DNA from: Nitrosococcus wardiae
GTDB lineage: Bacteria; Pseudomonadota; Gammaproteobacteria; Nitrosococcales; Nitrosococcaceae
Reading direction: 5' to 3'
Length of the DNA: 64,000 bases
Assembly (NCBI RefSeq): GCF_004421105.1
Contig: NZ_CP038033.1
Location: 3,677,659-3,741,658 of the forward strand
The position numbers were made by a program, and so were the translations under genes. The notes under the pieces are model-generated. The model did no database searches. It was not told the DNA's origin and saw nothing but the letters and a program-made list of their open reading frames with translations. Below are positions 7,790 to 17,194 of the stretch, one piece after another. Position 1 is the first letter of the stretch, and each line of letters begins with the position of its first letter.

Positions 7790-8527
7790 TCAGGCCTTCT
7801 CTCGCCGAAGCCAATAGCCACCCAAAGCGGCAATCACCAATAACAGCAGACCCAAAAAGATCACAAAGATAAAGCGAGTTATTCCCGGCTCACGCAATGC
7901 AGCCATTAAACCATCAACAAAAAATACCATAGCAAATATTCCAGGTGTCATCCCCAGCAGTGATCCAATAAAATAATCCCGGATCTTAATGGAGGAGGCG
8001 CCGGCCACGAAATTTATTATAGTAAACGGTGCCAAAGGCACCACCCGGAAAAAGACCACCGTTAAAATACCGCGCTTAGATAACCGCTCGCTGAGCCGGT
8101 GAGTGCGACAACCTGCCCAACGGTGCACCGTATCCCTTCCTAGGGCATGGCCAATGGCATAGGTCACTAGCGCCGCACTCAAAGCCCCAGTCACGGCATA
8201 AATAAAGCCCATGACCGGCCCAAATATCAAAGCGGTGGCAATAATCATCATCGACACTGGCAAGGCTATCAGGCTCCCCAACACAAACCCCAGGACTGCT
8301 ATCATGCCTCCCCAAGGGCTATCAGCCAGGCCATGCGCCCAGACAGCCAATTTTTCGGGCTCTAACCACTCTGACAGGGGTGTCCACTGCCAAGCCATCG
8401 CCAGAGCAAGTAAGGACATCAAGGGCACCCCTCTCAAAGCTAGCCTGCGTCCCCTTGTATAGCGACTAGGCTCGCCGGCCAAAACCTTATCTAATTGATT
8501 GGAATCAATAGAAATTTTAGAATTCAA
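7790..8527 (-). CDS. TVP38/TMEM64 (DedA-like) membrane protein
   Basis: A 245-residue inner-membrane protein of the VTT/SNARE-associated family. It has about six hydrophobic segments, the conserved GPVMGFIYAVTG region and the re-entrant motif FFRVVPLAPFTIINFVAGAS near residues 160-180. Family members are linked to lipid scrambling or transport. The start is the TTG at 8527, preceded by GAGGAT; no good ATG lies nearby. The EEP gene follows after 14 nt, so the two probably form an operon. Confidence 0.88.
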   Translation of the reverse strand: MNSKISIDSNQLDKVLAGEPSRYTRGRRLALRGVPLMSLLALAMAWQWTPLSEWLEPEKLAVWAHGLADSPWGGMIAVLGFVLGSLIALPVSMMIIATALIFGPVMGFIYAVTGALSAALVTYAIGHALGRDTVHRWAGCRTHRLSERLSKRGILTVVFFRVVPLAPFTIINFVAGASSIKIRDYFIGSLLGMTPGIFAMVFFVDGLMAALREPGITRFIFVIFLGLLLLVIAALGGYWLRREKA

Positions 8528-8742
8528 ATAAAATATCCTCTAGTACCGCTGGCCACTATCCACGTTGGCTCATTCCAGCATTTTGTCACGCTGAGACTAA
8601 AGTTAAAGTGATTAAGTTCAAGTAGACTGCTAACCTTAGAATAATAACTGGCTGCCCTTTTCAATAAAAAAGAGTAAAGGGGAAAATCGCTCAATGTCGC
8701 CCCAAGGGCATACCAAAATAGCAACAGAGAAGGAAGAAGGTG

Positions 8743-9063
8743 ATGCAATCCTCTGTCAATAAGCAATTAATCTGGAATGGCATGGAGACGATTCACTCCG
8801 CGAAGCAGCTGCTTAGGGAACACCGCAATATTGTATTAAAGCTTCCTCCAGATTTTCACCACACCCTATTTTCTCATTTTCATCCCGATGCCAACCCCAG
8901 ACAAGTGGATAAAGTCGACACCTCCGGTGGACCCGAACTGTTGGAAAAAATTTCGGAGATACGTGGTCTGGAAGAAATCACCCATTTAATCCCGCTCATC
9001 ACCGAAACAGGAGCTAAAATCCATGTGATAAGCCCAAGTCCATCCATTGAAATTTATTTTTAA
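8743..9063 (+). CDS. Hypothetical protein (106 residues)
   Basis: A soluble protein of unknown family starting MQSSVNKQLIWNGMETI. It is rich in His and Glu in the middle and ends with ETGAKIHVISPSPSIEIYF, a plausible closing strand. The ribosome site GGAAGAAGG lies just before the ATG at 8743 (a GTG at 8740 is also in frame). It is divergent from the TVP38 operon and followed by a 184-nt gap before the PAP2 gene. No function can be assigned. Confidence 0.55.
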   Translation: MQSSVNKQLIWNGMETIHSAKQLLREHRNIVLKLPPDFHHTLFSHFHPDANPRQVDKVDTSGGPELLEKISEIRGLEEITHLIPLITETGAKIHVISPSPSIEIYF

Positions 9064-9247
9064 TTCTAAAATATCGACCTTAGAAGAAAAATCTTTATCT
9101 CTTAAAAAGCCGCTGGCTACTGGCAATTCAAGGCGCTCTATAAAAAAATTACGGTAATAAAAAGTTTATTGAAAGATCATCGTTTTTTCATATTGAACAC
9201 CTAATGTCCTAGTCAGACACGGACAGGAATAAAGGTAAAACTAAACG

Positions 9248-9784
9248 ATGAGCACAATTAAAGCCCCCCATATCTTTCAACGCATGGATCAATACGAGCT
9301 TGCGTATTGCTTATGCTTTAACCGTATCTGCCGCTTGCCACAAATCACACGTTTATTTGCAGCAATCAGTCGCCTTGGGGATGGAGTCTTCTGGTATACC
9401 CTTATGCTAATACTCCCCATGATGCGGGGCGAACAGGGTTTAATGGCATCCCTGCATATGTTAATGGTGGGCTCCATTGCTCTCCTAATTTATAAGGGGT
9501 TGAAAGGCCGTATGGAAAGGCCCCGACCCTTTAACACCCATGAAGGTATCTATATCTATACCGCCCCTCTCGATCACTATAGCTTTCCCTCCGGCCACAC
9601 TTTGCATGCCATCGGCTTTACCATTATCGCTGTAGGATATTTCCCGGAACTGGCCTGGTTATTGGTGCCCTTTACCGCTCTGGTGGCCTTATCTCGCGTC
9701 GTTCTTGGGCTCCATTATCCAACGGATGTGCTTGCTGGAGCAGCCATAGGAACGACTATTGCTGTAGTGAGCTGGAGTATTTAG
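9248..9784 (+). CDS. PAP2-family membrane phosphatase
   Basis: A 178-residue integral-membrane acid phosphatase of the type-2 phosphatidate phosphatase family, which dephosphorylates lipid phosphates such as phosphatidate or undecaprenyl pyrophosphate. All three catalytic motifs are visible: KGRMERPRP (about 90), YSFPSGHTLH (about 115) and SRVVLGLHYPTDV (about 157). It has five to six hydrophobic segments. The ATG at 9248 has a weak upstream AAAGG. It reads alone and faces the NhaC gene. Confidence 0.92.
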   Translation: MSTIKAPHIFQRMDQYELAYCLCFNRICRLPQITRLFAAISRLGDGVFWYTLMLILPMMRGEQGLMASLHMLMVGSIALLIYKGLKGRMERPRPFNTHEGIYIYTAPLDHYSFPSGHTLHAIGFTIIAVGYFPELAWLLVPFTALVALSRVVLGLHYPTDVLAGAAIGTTIAVVSWSI

Positions 9785-9870
9785 CCCCAACCTTATTAAC
9801 CCAGAAGGGAAAAGGCCGCGCAAAACCCTCTAGTCCCTATCTAGAAGAAGCTAGAGCTAGCTCCTGTTCA

Positions 9871-11223
9871 TTAAAGCAGCCAGGCAGTAACAAGATAGAG
9901 CACTACGGTCACGGCCCCTGCGGTTAAGGCATAGGGAAGTTGAGTCTGAACATGTTCAAGGTGGTCACAGCCTGCCGCCAAGGAAGAAATAATAGTCGTA
10001 TCAGAAATAGGAGAACAGTGATCGCCAAAAACGCCCCCTCCTAAAAGGGCAGATAGCACCAATGCAGGAGGTAACTCAGCGGCCTGGGCTAGGGGTAAAG
10101 CAATGGGAATCATTATCCCAAAAGTACCCCATGAAGTGCCTGTAGTAAAAGAAATAATTCCTGCTGTGATAAAAACTAATACCGGGATAAAAGGAGCGGG
10201 CAGTGACGGCCCTACTATTTGGGCGACGAATTTCCCCGTCCCCAGAAGCCCCATGCTAGCGCTCAGAGCGAGGGCCAACAACACCGTTGTGACCACGGGC
10301 AGAAGCTTTCCCATTCCCTCAAAACCTAACTCAATCAGTTGCCGGTGGGAGTAAATTTTATCCTTAAGTAATAAAGCATAGGCCACTAGCGTGGCCAGGG
10401 CCGTCGCCCAAAAGACTGCACTCGATCCTGAACCGGCCAACAAATCCCCACTCCCCGTATATCCTAGAAAGAACAAGACAGCGCTCACCATAACCAATAG
10501 AGGCAATAGCATGTATCTTGCCCTCGTTGGAGCAATATTTTCTTCCTCGATATTGACATCCTGTCGCGTTTCAGAATGTTTTAGTGGCCCATAAACGCGC
10601 TGCGTAATGGCAGTATAAAAAACTAATACTAAGGTAATAATGGCATAGAAATTAAAGGGTATGCTCATGACCAAAATAGTGATGGGATTATCAAATCCCT
10701 GTTCAGTGAGCAATCCAAGCAGATAAGCGCCCCACCCATTAAGTAAGATCAATATAGATACGGGCGCACAAGTCGAATCCACAAAGTAAGCGAGCCGGGC
10801 ACGGCTCATCTGAAATTTATCGAACAACGGCCGTGAAAGTATTCCCGCGGTCAGAATACTCATATTGGTCTCAATGAAAATAGCAAGCCCCACAAAGGAA
10901 GTCAGGAGACTGACACGGCGCGGTGTCCGGGTAAAACCTACTCGAGTCAACAAGTGCACACAGGCAGCCACCCCACCTGACTGCCGGACATAAATCAATA
11001 ATGCGCCCACCAATGTACTGAATAATAAAACCTGGGTGTTGCTCTCGTTTTGAAATACGGCAGTGATACGTTCCAAAAGTCCGATAAACCCCTGGGCGGG
11101 GTCATTGCCCGCAAGCAAGGTCTCAGATAAATAAAGGGCTACAAACAGGGCGAGGATAACCTCTCTTTTCCAGATTCCAATCAAAATCGCAGCGAATGCA
11201 GGTAGTAAGGTTATCCAACCCAC
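9871..11223 (-). CDS. NhaC-family Na+/H+ antiporter
   Basis: A polytopic carrier of about 450 residues with eleven to twelve hydrophobic segments. Typical NhaC-family stretches include DSTCAPVSILI, FTTGTSWGTFGIMIPIA and GGGVFGDHCSPISDTTI near residue 415. It would exchange external protons for cytoplasmic Na+, or a related substrate. The frame is open from a TTG at 11241, but a GTG at 11223 has AAGGAG 8 nt upstream and starts the protein just before its first helix; I prefer it. The gene upstream (11272-11901) ends 48 nt before, so co-transcription is possible. Confidence 0.88.
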   Translation of the reverse strand: MGWITLLPAFAAILIGIWKREVILALFVALYLSETLLAGNDPAQGFIGLLERITAVFQNESNTQVLLFSTLVGALLIYVRQSGGVAACVHLLTRVGFTRTPRRVSLLTSFVGLAIFIETNMSILTAGILSRPLFDKFQMSRARLAYFVDSTCAPVSILILLNGWGAYLLGLLTEQGFDNPITILVMSIPFNFYAIITLVLVFYTAITQRVYGPLKHSETRQDVNIEEENIAPTRARYMLLPLLVMVSAVLFFLGYTGSGDLLAGSGSSAVFWATALATLVAYALLLKDKIYSHRQLIELGFEGMGKLLPVVTTVLLALALSASMGLLGTGKFVAQIVGPSLPAPFIPVLVFITAGIISFTTGTSWGTFGIMIPIALPLAQAAELPPALVLSALLGGGVFGDHCSPISDTTIISSLAAGCDHLEHVQTQLPYALTAGAVTVVLYLVTAWLL

Positions 11224-11271
11224 AACATCTCCTTGAAGCAACAGATCCCTTGAAAAGGCTTAAATTGATAC

Positions 11272-11901
11272 CTATATGGCTTTTTCTTGCTCAGATGAAG
11301 GTGGCTGTTGCAAAGACCTGAACAACTCCTCAAACTCTTTAGAAAGCCCTTCCAGTTGTTTTTGGATTTCAGGAAGCTCTGCCTTTAACTTTTTCTCAAT
11401 TTCTTTTAACTCACGTTGAACTTTAGGTAATGACTGCTGCAATTCAGTTAAAGACTGATCAAGTTTCTGCGAGAACTGTTCAGCAAGCGTTTCAAGACCC
11501 TTTAGCGCGCGCGCCAATTCACTGGCTTCCGTAAGCATGGCCACCGTCTCTTCATAGTGCACCTTCCATAGTCCCTTTTCCCTGACAAGGGTTGTCTCAA
11601 GGGGGACAGTCACTGGCCTCTCACCGTCAACCACCACAGTGGTTTCAACCAAGGCTTGCTCCCCATCAATAATGATCTTGCCTAATTCAAACTCAGCTAT
11701 GGGCAGCAGAGAAGGAGTAAGCTCCTTTTTTTCTGAATATTCTGATGAAACGTATTGGCGAATACTCTGGATATCATTCTTTTTCACGGCTGTCCAAAAT
11801 TTTTCGGTGACTTCAAATGGAGATAATTTCTCAGCACAGGCTCCGGGGGTAGCCCCCAGACAGAAAACTAGTAGCAATGAAAAAGTAATTAATCTTTTCA
11901 T
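11272..11901 (-). CDS. Exported coiled-coil protein with NTF2-like N-terminal domain
   Basis: A 209-residue protein with a Sec signal peptide (residues 1-23, ending ACA-EK). Residues 25-115 resemble small NTF2-like or DUF4878-type domains (FWTAVKKNDIQSIRQYVS, later LVREKGLWKVHYEET). The C-terminal 85 residues are a long amphipathic Leu/Glu/Lys/Gln coiled coil (LTELQQSLPKVQRELKEIE and similar). It is probably periplasmic. It lies between the NhaC antiporter and the HTTM gene in the same direction. Function unknown. Confidence 0.72.
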   Translation of the reverse strand: MKRLITFSLLLVFCLGATPGACAEKLSPFEVTEKFWTAVKKNDIQSIRQYVSSEYSEKKELTPSLLPIAEFELGKIIIDGEQALVETTVVVDGERPVTVPLETTLVREKGLWKVHYEETVAMLTEASELARALKGLETLAEQFSQKLDQSLTELQQSLPKVQRELKEIEKKLKAELPEIQKQLEGLSKEFEELFRSLQQPPSSEQEKAI

Positions 11902-11935
11902 TCTAAAGCCTCACAAGCAATTAACTGCTACATTT

Positions 11936-13846
11936 TTATAACGTTTCAAGGTCAATATCAGCTATTTCTATATGAAACGATCCCTCTTTCCAAACTACTT
12001 TTCCAATATCCACCCAGGGCTGCTTTAAATTGCGATTACGCACATCTTTTTGCCAATGCACAGGAACTTCTACCTCTTTCATCTTTATAATAAATTCTGC
12101 ATCCTGCAGATTAAGTCCTACTTTCACCCCCCAAAAGGCGGTTACTTTTTCAATAAATTTATAAAGGTACTTCTGCTCTATATTAGGCGTTACAGCAATA
12201 TTAGCCCACATAGATTGAACCCTTCCCCAATTCGGAGCGATTAGCCGCCCTTCCCCATTAACAAATGGAAGCCATCGCTCCTGGCCATGGCTATCTTTAT
12301 AGGTAAGCGCCAAAATATGGTTGTAGCCGTGGAGATGATCGTGCAAATAAAGGGCATGTGGGGTTATCCCCAAAAAGACATGAGAAAGGGACAATATTCC
12401 GTTGCTTATCTGTTTTAGAACCTGGCCAACCTCATTTTCTTTTCCAAGATTATCAAGACGATAAAATATTCCATAGTGAATCGTACTATTTAACTGTAGC
12501 ACGATAACCACGACTAAAAATTTAGCAATGCGCCTAGATCGTTGTTCCAACGTCCCGGCATAATGCTCATAAATGTTTCTAAAGGTACACTCTTCTTGTG
12601 AGTTATTTTCCGTTGAAATAAGACAGTTCTCATCACAAGTCAAACGGGCACGTTGATCTGCAATTCTCCGATATATTTGTCTCCCAATATGATAGATTCC
12701 AGGAATTCTTATCATGACACCCAAGAAAGCAGTGTATTTCATTTTTAAAAGAATTTGGATGTAGGTATCGATACCTGCATATAGACAATTATTCTGATCA
12801 AGAGCATAGAGATCTTCTAGCAGTTGATCGTCAGAAATGTTATTGAGTTCAGGATACTGCCTAGCATGATCTTGCAACCCCTTAAATTCAATTGCTTTAA
12901 AAACATCGAAATGTTCGACGATAATTCTTGTACGATTGCAAAGAGGACATTGTTGATCGTAAAAAACTGTCAGTGCTGGCGCTTTACGCTGCAAGGATTC
13001 CTTTAGCTTTCGCCACCAGGAGAAAGGAACCATTAAAAAATAATAGATCAGCATTCCAAAGCCGAAAGGATAAATATTGAGTGACAAAATAATGCCACTA
13101 TGAAAAACAGCTCCCATCATCATCAAAGGAACACGAAAAGGGCGAAAATAAAAAATAAAAATAAAAATAAATTGAAAAACTATAATCGAATAGCCGATAA
13201 ATTTTTGCAAAATTTCATTATTTAACATCCACGTCATATCGATCGCGGAAATATAATAGGGCATCGTTGAGGGCAACCATCCTCCTAACCCATTGCGCCA
13301 GTGTTCCGCAAACAATTTATGAGTAGCTGAGTCAAAGTAAAGTAGTCCCAAGGAGATAGCGAGGGGAAGATAGTAGCTAAGGACAGAAACAGTACCAGGA
13401 GGATGATAACGTAATCCTAGCCCTGAAAACTTAAGTTTGAGCTTGAGATTATCTAAAGATAATGCCCTTTCTGTCGGTAAAAAGATAAGGAGAAAACTCG
13501 AGCCAATCATGAATTGATCGAAACCACCATCAAAATCCTGCCACATGGGAGTAAAAGTGGTAAAGATCACCCAGAAAAAATAATTAACTACAGCAGCAAA
13601 GCGGGTATGGTAACCCACAGTTAGAAAAAGAGCATTAGAGCCCCATAGAATCAAAAAAAAATGAATCGAGGGTGAGGCAACATCAAGAAAAGGAATGGGA
13701 TCAAAAATCAGATGACGAAAATAATAGAGAAAAACAACTTCTTGAAAAATAATCAAACCCAAAAAGATACGAAAAACACCAAGCCCTAACGCCGGAACCT
13801 GTTTATTGAGCCCTATTTTGACAAAGCTCAGGATCTTACGGTACAT
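11936..13846 (-). CDS. HTTM domain and DCC (DUF393) fusion protein
   Basis: A 636-residue membrane protein. Residues 1-290 hold about eight hydrophobic segments with the layout of the HTTM domain shared with vitamin-K-dependent gamma-carboxylase. Around residue 300 the motif FYDQQCPLCNRT starts a DCC/DUF393 thioredoxin-like domain, which ends near residue 400. One more hydrophobic segment (FLVVVIVLQLNSTIHYGIF) and a soluble C-terminal domain of about 170 residues follow. HTTM and DUF393 are often neighbours; here they are one chain. The ATG at 13846 is used. AT-rich relative to its neighbours. Confidence 0.8.
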   Translation of the reverse strand: MYRKILSFVKIGLNKQVPALGLGVFRIFLGLIIFQEVVFLYYFRHLIFDPIPFLDVASPSIHFFLILWGSNALFLTVGYHTRFAAVVNYFFWVIFTTFTPMWQDFDGGFDQFMIGSSFLLIFLPTERALSLDNLKLKLKFSGLGLRYHPPGTVSVLSYYLPLAISLGLLYFDSATHKLFAEHWRNGLGGWLPSTMPYYISAIDMTWMLNNEILQKFIGYSIIVFQFIFIFIFYFRPFRVPLMMMGAVFHSGIILSLNIYPFGFGMLIYYFLMVPFSWWRKLKESLQRKAPALTVFYDQQCPLCNRTRIIVEHFDVFKAIEFKGLQDHARQYPELNNISDDQLLEDLYALDQNNCLYAGIDTYIQILLKMKYTAFLGVMIRIPGIYHIGRQIYRRIADQRARLTCDENCLISTENNSQEECTFRNIYEHYAGTLEQRSRRIAKFLVVVIVLQLNSTIHYGIFYRLDNLGKENEVGQVLKQISNGILSLSHVFLGITPHALYLHDHLHGYNHILALTYKDSHGQERWLPFVNGEGRLIAPNWGRVQSMWANIAVTPNIEQKYLYKFIEKVTAFWGVKVGLNLQDAEFIIKMKEVEVPVHWQKDVRNRNLKQPWVDIGKVVWKEGSFHIEIADIDLETL

Positions 13847-14244
13847 CAACTTTATACTAACCTCGCTTAATCCTTATCTAAAGCGAAAACTACCAGAGGG
13901 CTCGCAAAAAGCACTGCTTTGCGCGAGCTTTAGGTATCAGTATTTCTAGAATGATTAAATATGGGGGTGAAACCCGAAAATAACCATGTAGGGCGGTGAA
14001 ATCCAGATGGCAGTCGTTTTGAGCACCACCTAGCTTTGGTCAAAGCTATGAGCGAATCCTGATCATTCTACAATTAACTGCCCTAAAGGATAAAAAAATT
14101 ATTGCCTTTCCACTATGGCCAAATCCCTTCAGGGCGACCCTTTCTTATTTAAAAACGTATCTTAAGTTTTGATATATTGCATGACAAGCAATAATATTGT
14201 TTTCACGCAATTAGTAAAGTTAGTCTAAAATATAAAGAATAATT
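13847..14244. other. Intergenic region without a recognisable gene
   Basis: About 400 bp between divergent genes. It must hold promoters for both. AT-rich stretches such as TTTTGATATATTGCATGACA at about 14166-14185 lie before the DUF2333 gene, but no promoter is convincing. No coding or repeated sequence was recognised. Confidence 0.4.
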
Positions 14245-14262
14245 ATGTTTAAGGATAGGGCT

Positions 14263-15372
14263 ATGAGTGTTACTTCTTCTATTGCACGCACTTCAAAGGA
14301 TATTGCACGCACGTCAAAGGACAGCGTTCGCCGTCTAGCCTGGCTGTACCACCCTCGGACCTGGAAGGAAAAGGGTATTCTCTGGTCTATAGGCCTGGCC
14401 TTAGGCACCTATGTCGTCGCCGTCGTGATTTTGGGTATTTGGTGGTCTTTGGAACCGGACAGGTTCGACATTCGCGCCAGCACCCAAGAAGTTGCTGAAG
14501 AAATAGAACTGCCTCAGAGCAAGCGGAAAAACTTACCTGCCGGTCTTACTTCCACCGCTGCGGCTATTTTCGTTGCCAAAACCCTGCTGGAGAAGCCCGG
14601 AGGGTATCTTAGCAACGATAGACTCCCCCCAGGGGTCTACCTGGATAATATCCCCAATTGGGAATTCGGGGTATTAGTCCAGTTACGGGATTTTGTGCGC
14701 GCTATGCGCAACGATTTTTCCCGTTCCCAAACCCAGTCCATTGAGGATAAGGACTTACAGGTTGCCGATCCCCAGTTTAACTTCGACTCGGAGGCTTGGA
14801 TAGTCCCCTCCTCGGAAGGCCAATATCGAAAGGGCATTAAAGCCTTGCTCGATTATGAGAAACGCCTCTCAGACAACAATAGGGCCGACGGCCAGTTTTT
14901 TGTTCGTGCGGATAACCTAAGTTCCTACCTGGAAGTGGTAGAAAAACGCCTAGGCGATACAGTCCAGCGTCTAGCCTCTGCCGTGGGCCATACCCAACTC
15001 AATGTTAACCTGGCAGGGGAGCCGCGAGGCCGTTCAGCCAAGCCCGAGCCCCGGGAGATCCGGGTTAAGACCTCTTGGTGGAAGATTGATGATGTCTTTT
15101 ACGAAGCCCGCGGTACCGCCTGGGCCCTCGGCCACTTTCTCCGGGCCCTGCGTATGGACTTCGAGCCTATCCTGCAAAATAAGAACGCCGAGGTCAGTCT
15201 AGAGCAGGTCATTCGCGGGCTAGAAAATTCCCAGGAAACGATCTGGAGTCCGCTGATACTCAACGGCGACGGCTTCGGCACGCTGGCCAACCACTCCCTG
15301 GTCATGGCCTCCTATTTAGCCGCGGCTAACGCTGCTATTATCGACCTGCGGGATCTATTACGGCAAGGTTAA
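14263..15372 (+). CDS. DUF2333 family membrane-anchored protein
   Basis: About 369 residues. A basic N-terminus is followed by one membrane segment (about residues 40-62, LGTYVVAVVILGIWW), then the DUF2333 signature: EPDRFDI, LTSTAAAIFVAKTLLEKPGGYLSND and DNIPNWEFGVLVQLRDFVRA. Function unknown. The ATG at 14263 follows AAGGATAGG and is preferred to the ATG at 14245. Just inside the gene a 21-bp tandem duplication (14281-14301 and 14302-14322) encodes IARTSKD twice. Confidence 0.85.
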   Translation: MSVTSSIARTSKDIARTSKDSVRRLAWLYHPRTWKEKGILWSIGLALGTYVVAVVILGIWWSLEPDRFDIRASTQEVAEEIELPQSKRKNLPAGLTSTAAAIFVAKTLLEKPGGYLSNDRLPPGVYLDNIPNWEFGVLVQLRDFVRAMRNDFSRSQTQSIEDKDLQVADPQFNFDSEAWIVPSSEGQYRKGIKALLDYEKRLSDNNRADGQFFVRADNLSSYLEVVEKRLGDTVQRLASAVGHTQLNVNLAGEPRGRSAKPEPREIRVKTSWWKIDDVFYEARGTAWALGHFLRALRMDFEPILQNKNAEVSLEQVIRGLENSQETIWSPLILNGDGFGTLANHSLVMASYLAAANAAIIDLRDLLRQG

Positions 15373-15420
15373 GGGGAAGCCCTCCTCTAACGCAGTTTTT
15401 TCTCAGAATCAGAAATAGGA

Positions 15421-15467
15421 GGTAGCGCCAGGGGAACCACTGGGGAACCATTCTACCAGGCGCTACC
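15421..15467. terminator. Inverted repeat, possible terminator
   Basis: GGTAGCGCC (15421-15429) and GGCGCTACC (15459-15467) form a perfect 9-bp stem with a 29-nt loop, 49 bp after the DUF2333 stop. There is no T-run after it, so an intrinsic terminator is only possible; a repeat of other origin is equally likely. Confidence 0.35.
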
Positions 15468-15785
15468 CTAGGCTTGTCTACCGGCTCGAAGGCCTCGACC
15501 TATCACCACCATTCATCTTCTTATGTAGACTAGACTTGGAAATGGTATGAAAACGAATACCCTGGTAGGCACCTGCGGTTTTGCTGAATCTCATGGGAAT
15601 ACGTTTAGAGATTTCGGTATCGTTGAAATTCAGTAGACTTTCTATCAACCTCCTCGGGTGGCGACGGCCAAACGCTGGCGTGAGCAAGCTCCCGACATAG
15701 GCCAGGTAATTACCGACCTGGCCCTAGTGCATGGGGTGGATCCATTCCTACGTTGGCCACGGCATGGATTGTTTCTGATTTGCCT
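15468..15785. other. Intergenic region, possible coding debris
   Basis: About 320 bp between convergent genes. Short frames exist on both strands (for example KRWREQAPDIGQVITDLALV on the plus strand from about 15664), but none has a start, ribosome site or recognisable family. It may be remnant DNA. Confidence 0.3.
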
Positions 15786-16250
15786 TTATCTGAGCAATTC
15801 GGGCCTGATCATCCAGTTAATCTGCCAGTGTGCATCATTATTGAGTTCCAGGCAGACCGCAGTCCCCGGCCGGTAGGCAGTGATGAGCCGCGTTTCGTCT
15901 TGGATAACTAAATGGGAAACCAGTTTGGCCATAAACGGCAGATGGCCAACGATGAGCGTATCCCTATCCCAGCTTTCGCTTTGCCAATCAAACACTTTAG
16001 GGTTTGCATTTGGATTGATGAGACCGCTGGTTTCCAGCTCTACCCCCGGTGCGATCGCTTTCGCCAAGCACTCTGCACTCTGGAGGGCACGGAGCTTGCC
16101 ACTGTGAATCACCCTATCCACTCGAATATCTGCCTGCTTAAGAAATGCGGCCAGCCAATCAATATCCTCTTTACCTTGATCGGTTAAGGGCCGATCAGGG
16201 TTGGCTTCTTTTGGATAGGCCTCGCCATGCTGCACCAGATAAAGTTTCAT
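15786..16250 (-). CDS. sixA: Phosphohistidine phosphatase SixA
   Basis: A 154-residue histidine-phosphatase-superfamily enzyme close to SixA length. It removes phosphate from phosphohistidine in His-containing phosphotransfer domains or PTS proteins. It opens with the catalytic MKLYLVQHGEA (RHG box as QHG, so the usual Arg is Gln), then PLTDQGKEDI, VIHSGKLRALQSAE and DTLIVGHLPFM with the second catalytic His. QHG is frequent in SixA proteins. It ends 12 nt below the PfpI gene in the same direction, so the two probably form an operon. Confidence 0.9.
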   Translation of the reverse strand: MKLYLVQHGEAYPKEANPDRPLTDQGKEDIDWLAAFLKQADIRVDRVIHSGKLRALQSAECLAKAIAPGVELETSGLINPNANPKVFDWQSESWDRDTLIVGHLPFMAKLVSHLVIQDETRLITAYRPGTAVCLELNNDAHWQINWMIRPELLR

Positions 16251-16262
16251 ATTTGCTACTCT

Positions 16263-16781
16263 TTAAGTCACAATTCCTCGTGAGTGGAGGTTTTTTATGA
16301 TTTTCTCCATAAATGCGGGAAGATCGGAAGGTTGGCGGGAAGTAATCAGATTGCCGTCGACCACAACCTCCTCATCCACATAGTAGGCACCTGCCTGCTT
16401 CATTTCTGTGGCTACCGACCGGTAACAGGTTGCCTTCCTGCCCTCCATGAGCTGGGCAGAGATGAGTATCTGCGGGCCGTGACATATGGCAGCGACCAGC
16501 TTGTCAGCTTGCACGAAGCGACGGACCAGATCAAGCACGGTCTTTTCCTTTCGCAGCTGCGCCGGAGCTCGCCCACCTGGTAGAATCAGCAGGTCGTAAG
16601 CCCCAGAGTCCACCTCCTCGACACTCAGACTCGCTTCCACTACATCCCCATGCTTGCCCTGAAGCATGCCCCGTTGCAAAGAAGCCACATCGGTTGCAAT
16701 ATCTTCCTGGGTAAGCTGCTGGTAAGGCACTTGTAGCTCGCTATCCTCAAAGCCATCGGCGCTGATAATTAGAGCTTTCAT
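16263..16781 (-). CDS. DJ-1/PfpI family protein (YhbO-like)
   Basis: A 172-residue cytosolic protein of the DJ-1/PfpI superfamily. The nucleophile elbow AICHGPQ (Cys about 100, His about 101) and the N-terminal acidic residue in DGFEDSE are present. YDLLILPGG and DGNLITSRQPSDLPAF complete the typical PfpI/YhbO pattern. Members act as glyoxalase/deglycase-type stress proteins or proteases; the activity here is not provable. The start MKALIISADGF has GGAGAATCG upstream. Likely co-transcribed with sixA. Confidence 0.9.
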   Translation of the reverse strand: MKALIISADGFEDSELQVPYQQLTQEDIATDVASLQRGMLQGKHGDVVEASLSVEEVDSGAYDLLILPGGRAPAQLRKEKTVLDLVRRFVQADKLVAAICHGPQILISAQLMEGRKATCYRSVATEMKQAGAYYVDEEVVVDGNLITSRQPSDLPAFMEKIIKNLHSRGIVT

Positions 16782-17194
16782 TACGATTCTCCTTCCCTTC
16801 CTAGCTTTAGCTAGAGCAGACTAAGTATCTATGAATAAGATATGAGGTGTTTTAGGAGCGAGCCGGTGATGTTCCGCAAACCCGTTTTTCTTCCCTGAAA
16901 AAAGGTTTGATGCGCGCCCCCTGAGGGGCCTCCTCCGGATGTCCCGATTTGCTCCCGGCAATCGGTGCGGGGACTTCCCTGTCCTCTGGCTCCACGCCAT
17001 CGGCTCGCTCCCGGAATACTTCAAAACTTTTACTGAGATACTTATACAAATATGATAGTGCACCGGGCGGGGCGTTCAATTCGTCTATTTTTCGTCTATT
17101 TTTTGATTCAAATACTGCGGGCACTTTAGCAGCTGGCCCAACACCCGTCGGTACCCAGCTTTATACCCTCTCCCGCATTTAAGGAGAATGGCGA
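16782..17194. other. Intergenic region between divergent genes
   Basis: About 410 bp with a GC-rich left half and an AT-rich right half. A 90-codon minus-strand frame (16852-17124) is open but has no recognisable family or ribosome site. The promoter of the sulfotransferase operon should lie at its right end; AAGGAG at 17180-17185 is the ribosome site for the next gene. Confidence 0.35.

Noticed and set aside
16852-17124. 90-codon minus-strand frame before the sulfotransferase operon
   Set aside because: No ribosome site, no family, and its composition follows the GC-rich background; listed only as an intergenic note.
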